Source: Pilimelia terevasa
GTDB taxonomy: Bacteria > Actinomycetota > Actinomycetes > Mycobacteriales > Micromonosporaceae
Assembly: GCF_014647915.1 (NCBI RefSeq)
Contig: NZ_BMQC01000006.1
Location: 234,495-298,494 of the forward strand
Reading direction: 5' to 3'
Length of the DNA stretch: 64,000 nt
The translations under genes and the position numbers were made by a program. The notes under the pieces were generated by a model. The model saw nothing but the letters and a program-made list of their open reading frames with translations, was not told the DNA's origin and searched no databases. Shown here one piece after another: positions 61,682-64,000 of this stretch (the stretch's first letter is position 1; each line of letters begins with the position of its first letter).

Positions 61682-62535
61682 GCCGGCCGGCCGCCGCCCC
61701 GGCCGGGCCGGCCGTGGCGGTCGTCGGGGTCGGCCTCATCGGCGGGGCGGTCGCCCTGCGGCTGCGCCGGCAGGGGGTGCCGGTGCGGGTGTGGGACGCG
61801 TCCGCGCCGACCCGGGCGGCGGCCGCGCGCGCCGGCCTGGCCTGCGGTACCGACCTGCCCGACGCGGTCGCCGACGCCGCCGTCGTGGTCCTCGCCGCGC
61901 CGCTGCGCCGGCTGCCCGACCTGCTCGACGCGGTGGTGGCCGCGGCCCGGCCCGACGCGGTGGTGACCGACGTCGGCAGTACCAAGGGCGGCGTCGCCGC
62001 GCGCGCCCGGCAGGGCGGGTACGCCGACCGGTTCGTCGCCGGGCACCCGATGGCCGGCGGGCCGCGCGCCGGGTTCGACGCGGGCGCCGCCGACCTCCTC
62101 GTCGGGGTGCCGTGGGCGCTGTCCGGCGACGGTGCGGACCCGGCCGCGTACCGACAGGTCGCCGATCTGCTCCGCCGCCACTTCGACGCCCGGATCGTGC
62201 CGGTCGACGCCGCCGGGCACGACGCCGCCGTGGCGCTGGTGTCGCACCTGCCGCACCTGCTCGCGGCGGTCCTGGCCAACACCGCCGCGCCCGACGGGCT
62301 GGCGCGCCGCCTGGCCGCCGCCAGCTACGCGCGGGCCACCGCGTCGGCCGCCTCCGCGCCGTACCGCAGCACCGCGATGGTGTGGGAGAACCGGGCGGCG
62401 GTCCGGGCGACGCTGCGCACGTTCGCGGCGGCGCTCGCCGACGCCGACCGGGCGCTCCAGGCGGCCGACGACGGCGACCTGCGCGCGATCTTCGACGCCG
62501 CCCACGCCGCGTGCGGGCCGCCCGCCGCGGCCTGA
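61678..62535 (+). CDS. tyrA: Prephenate dehydrogenase
   Basis: 285 residues. Rossmann start VAVVGVGLIGGAVALRLRRQG, VVTDVGSTKGGVAARA, the catalytic HPMAGGPRAGFDAG and the C-terminal helical part with VSHLPHLLAAVLA. Oxidatively decarboxylates prephenate to 4-hydroxyphenylpyruvate for tyrosine. Coupled to chorismate mutase and under the leader/terminator region upstream. Confidence 0.93.
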   Translation: MSRPAAAPAGPAVAVVGVGLIGGAVALRLRRQGVPVRVWDASAPTRAAAARAGLACGTDLPDAVADAAVVVLAAPLRRLPDLLDAVVAAARPDAVVTDVGSTKGGVAARARQGGYADRFVAGHPMAGGPRAGFDAGAADLLVGVPWALSGDGADPAAYRQVADLLRRHFDARIVPVDAAGHDAAVALVSHLPHLLAAVLANTAAPDGLARRLAAASYARATASAASAPYRSTAMVWENRAAVRATLRTFAAALADADRALQAADDGDLRAIFDAAHAACGPPAAA

Positions 62536-62549
62536 GCAGCCCACCGGGT

Positions 62550-62564
62550 CCGGCGCCGCGCCGG
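62550..62564 (+). terminator. Possible weak hairpin after tyrA
   Basis: CCGGCG (62550-62555) and CGCCGG (62559-62564) form a short stem; no U-run. Low support. Confidence 0.25.
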
Positions 62565-62571
62565 CCGGGCG

Positions 62572-62835
62572 GTGTTTGAGTGGGGCCGGGCGAAGCAGCA
62601 TGCGAACCGCCCCACGCTGATCCCGCGCGGAACCGCCCAGGACTGGCTTGTGGTGGTGAAGACGACCGTCCACCGGTACCTGGCCCTGGAGGCGCTGCTG
62701 CGTAAGCGCCACTCCTACGAGGTGTCGGAGGTCATCTGCGCGCCCTCGACGGACAGCAACCCGACCTACCTCGCCTGGGTCTCGGAGGAGACCGGGATCA
62801 GCACCGGGACTGCCCCGGGTTTGGTTGACTCCTGA
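62572..62835 (+). pseudogene. 5'-truncated CutA1-like gene fragment
   Basis: 87 codons whose middle matches the C-terminal half of CutA1 divalent-cation tolerance proteins: WLVVVKTTVHRYLALEALL, then RHSYEVSEVICAP and SNPTYLAWVSEET, which align with the WxLxIKTTxxRYxALE…HPYEVPEI…YLAWI pattern. The N-terminal strands (VVTTxPxxxxA…CVNIxPGI…) are missing; only VFEWGRA resembles the usual SVYRWxG. The last dozen codons run into the left end of the IS3 element. A start for an intact gene is not found, so it is a relic. Confidence 0.6.
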
Positions 62836-62872
62836 CCTGTGAGGATCTTGGTCCTCCTGGAAGGATGCACCC

Positions 62873-63158
62873 GTGCCGAAAGCGTTCCCGCCTGAGTTCC
62901 GTGCTGACGTCGTCGCGGGTCGCCCGCCGGGGCGAGGCCCCGCTGTCGCAGATCGCGAAGGACTTCGGGATCTCCGAGTCCTGCCTGCACCGTTGGCTGA
63001 AGCTGGCCGACATCGAAGACGGCAACCGCCCAGGGGTCACTGGGCAGGAGTCGGCGGAACTACGAGCTTTGCGTAAGCGCAACAAGCTGCTGGAGCAGGA
63101 GAACGAGATCCTGCGCCGGGCGGCGGCGTTCTTCGCCCGCGACATCATCTCAAAATGA
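62873..63158 (+). pseudogene. Frameshifted IS3 OrfA
   Basis: GTG 62873 starts MPKAFPPEFRADVVAG, but after about nt 62915-62919 homology continues in the +1 frame (VARRGEAPLSQIAKDFGISE, then SCLHRWLKLADIEDG and the leucine-zipper NKLLEQENEILRRAAAFFAR). One extra G restores a standard OrfA. The helix-turn-helix and zipper are recognisable; a functional product is unlikely. Confidence 0.8.
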
Positions 63159-63253
63159 TGTACCCGCTGGTCCTTGACCTGGCCGCGGACGGGATTCCCG
63201 TCGCGGTGACCTGCCGGGTGCTCGGCTTCTCCAAACAGGCGTTCTACCAGTGA
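63155..63253 (+). pseudogene. IS3 OrfB N-terminal fragment
   Basis: Thirty-two codons (MMYPLVLDLAADGIPVAVTC, then RVLGFSKQAFYQ) match the start of IS3 OrfB transposases. Overlaps orfA. The stop at 63251 is created by the junction with the IS5-family element; the DDE domain is absent. Confidence 0.8.
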
Positions 63254-63897
63254 GCCATTTTCATCGTGGGTGGCGGTTGTCCTCGATGTGTTGGAGGACG
63301 AGGATGGCCTGCACGATGGTGGTGGCGCGTCGTGGGCAGCAGCGCAGCTTGGTCAGGATCTTCCAAGTCTTGAGGACCGCTACGGCGCGTTCGCCGGGGG
63401 CGCGGACGCGGGCGTGGGAACGGTTGACGGCCTTCTGCCTGCGGGACAGGCCGCCGCGGCTGCTGCGTCGCTTGAACGGAGTGCGGATGGTGCCGCCGGC
63501 TCCTTGGTAGCCGCGGTCGGCCAGCACTTCGACGTTGTGGCTGGTCAGGGTGTTGATGAGATCGTGTGTGCGGGCGGCGGTGATGTCGTGGACCGCGCCG
63601 GGTAGTGCCGGCGATGCCCAGAACAGTCGGCCGTGGGGGTCGGCCAGGACCTGGACGTTGACGCCGTGACGCTTGTGCTTGCCGGAGTAGTACGGCTTCT
63701 GGTCGGCGACCCGGTCGATCGGGATCAGGGTGCCGTCGAGGATCGCGTAGGCCAACCTCGCCGCCTGAGCAGCGGCGGTTGTGGTGTCGGCGGCCATGAC
63801 GGCGAGCAGGTTGATGGCCTCGCGCAGGTACCGCCACACCGTCGTGACCGACACCCCGAACCCCGCCGCCAACCGTCGGGTCTGCTGCACCAACTGG
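63251..63897 (-). mobile_element. IS5-family element, truncated at its 5' end
   Basis: Inserted in IS3 orfB. Its transposase reads leftwards (stop at 63261) and the terminal sequence begins at about GAGCCATTTTCATCGTGG. The opposite end is missing because another IS3-like element abuts it at about 63898, so target duplications cannot be checked. Confidence 0.7.
63261..63897 (-). pseudogene. IS5-family transposase, N terminus lost
   Basis: About 212 codons remain. LAAGFGVSVTTVWRYLREAI is the helix-turn-helix; catalytic residues are Asp in AILDGTLIPIDRV, Asp in VLADRGYQGAGG and Glu in RAPGERAVAVLKTW, so the DDE triad is intact. Roughly the first 60 residues expected of this group are replaced by the left end of the next element; the frame continues into foreign sequence to 63953. 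Without its own start and terminal repeat it is probably inactive. Confidence 0.75.
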
Positions 63898-64000
63898 TGA
63901 CACCTGAGCTGGCTTGCCGTTGAGGCGGGCTGGAAGGATGCCACCGTGCCCAAGCCCTACCCCCGAGAGTTCCGTGACGACGTCGTGCGGGTCGCCCGCG
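63898..64000 (+). mobile_element. Second IS3-family element (B), left end, cut by window
   Basis: The left end lies near TGACACCTGAGCTGG, inferred from the break in the IS5 transposase frame. It contains the beginning of an OrfA. Confidence 0.6.
63946..64000 (+). CDS. IS3 OrfA start, 3' truncated by window
   Basis: GTG followed by MPKPYPREFRDDVVRVAR, the standard start of IS3-family OrfA and similar to, but distinct from, the OrfA of remnant A. It is open to the right edge. Confidence 0.75.
   Translation, partial: MPKPYPREFRDDVVRVAR

Larger units (their letters stand above)
62811..63253 (+). mobile_element. IS3-family element remnant (A)
   Basis: Begins about TGCCCCGGGTTTGGTTGACTCC (left end inferred from similar IS3-family termini). 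Contains a frameshifted orfA and the first 32 codons of orfB, then is cut by an IS5-family element. The right end is not present. Confidence 0.7.

Overview
The window is high-GC DNA with strong third-position GC, many GTG starts, many GTGA/ATGA start-stop overlaps, and several probable leaderless genes (TANNNT followed six bases later by ATG). Together with Tat-dependent secreted proteins, a B12-riboswitch metE and a PrpR/ScfR-type regulator, this points to a Streptomyces-like or related actinomycete chromosome. I do not assign a genus. About 55 genes are dense and mostly intact. I see no rRNA, tRNA or CRISPR array.

Layout. (1) 1-3776: a four-gene cassette, cut by the left edge. It holds a nucleotidyl-cyclase-like protein, a large NTPase-like protein, an unknown helical protein and a small membrane protein like the PycTM effectors of Pycsar phage defence. 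The first two proteins share an AHGTF motif, C-terminal in one and N-terminal in the other. This is the best candidate for an undescribed conflict or signalling system. (2) 3891-9492: tRNA-dihydrouridine synthase, a SWIM zinc-finger protein, a DUF4331 operon with a Tat-exported partner, then a cobalamin riboswitch. (3) 9493-21686: metE, then a minus-strand operon running from methacrylyl/isobutyryl-CoA (valine) breakdown into the methylcitrate cycle (prpD-prpB-prpC-mmsA-acyl-CoA dehydrogenase-hydrolase-mmsB), with the divergent PrpR-type regulator. The operon ends in a 34-codon relic of an enoyl-CoA hydratase, the one valine-pathway enzyme missing from it. (4) 21659-30698: mixed small genes (GNAT, RCC1-like, RibD-like reductase, methyltransferase, ArsR-VOC pair, MFS, FG-GAP repeats, DUF4142). 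(5) 30867-38206: a CopC-CopD fusion, a subtilase, PepSY with a two-component system, an M28 peptidase and a YdeI-like protein. (6) 38282-43181: a peptide/chelate-type ABC importer in which the second permease and both ATPases are one polypeptide, with a Zur-like box at its promoter. (7) 43715-49482: HAD-like protein, a DUF2975/XRE/small membrane protein operon, a secreted propeller-like protein, and a copper/heme export operon (PCuAC, DyP peroxidase, CopC). (8) 49568-54826: four glycosyltransferases in tandem. (9) 54830-60953: subtilase, diguanylate cyclase, ricin-type lectin, M14 carboxypeptidase and a zinc-ribbon-like membrane protein. (10) 61209-62535: an aromatic-codon leader peptide and terminator ahead of chorismate mutase and prephenate dehydrogenase, which looks like attenuation control. 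(11) 62572-64000: a truncated cutA followed by nested IS3-, IS5- and IS3-type insertion sequence remnants that run off the right edge.

Functional links. Valine carbon passes through methylmalonate semialdehyde to propionyl-CoA and then through methylcitrate to pyruvate and succinate within one transcription unit. metE is placed to be shut off by cobalamin. Copper proteins occur at two loci. The right end is a site of repeated insertion and gene loss.
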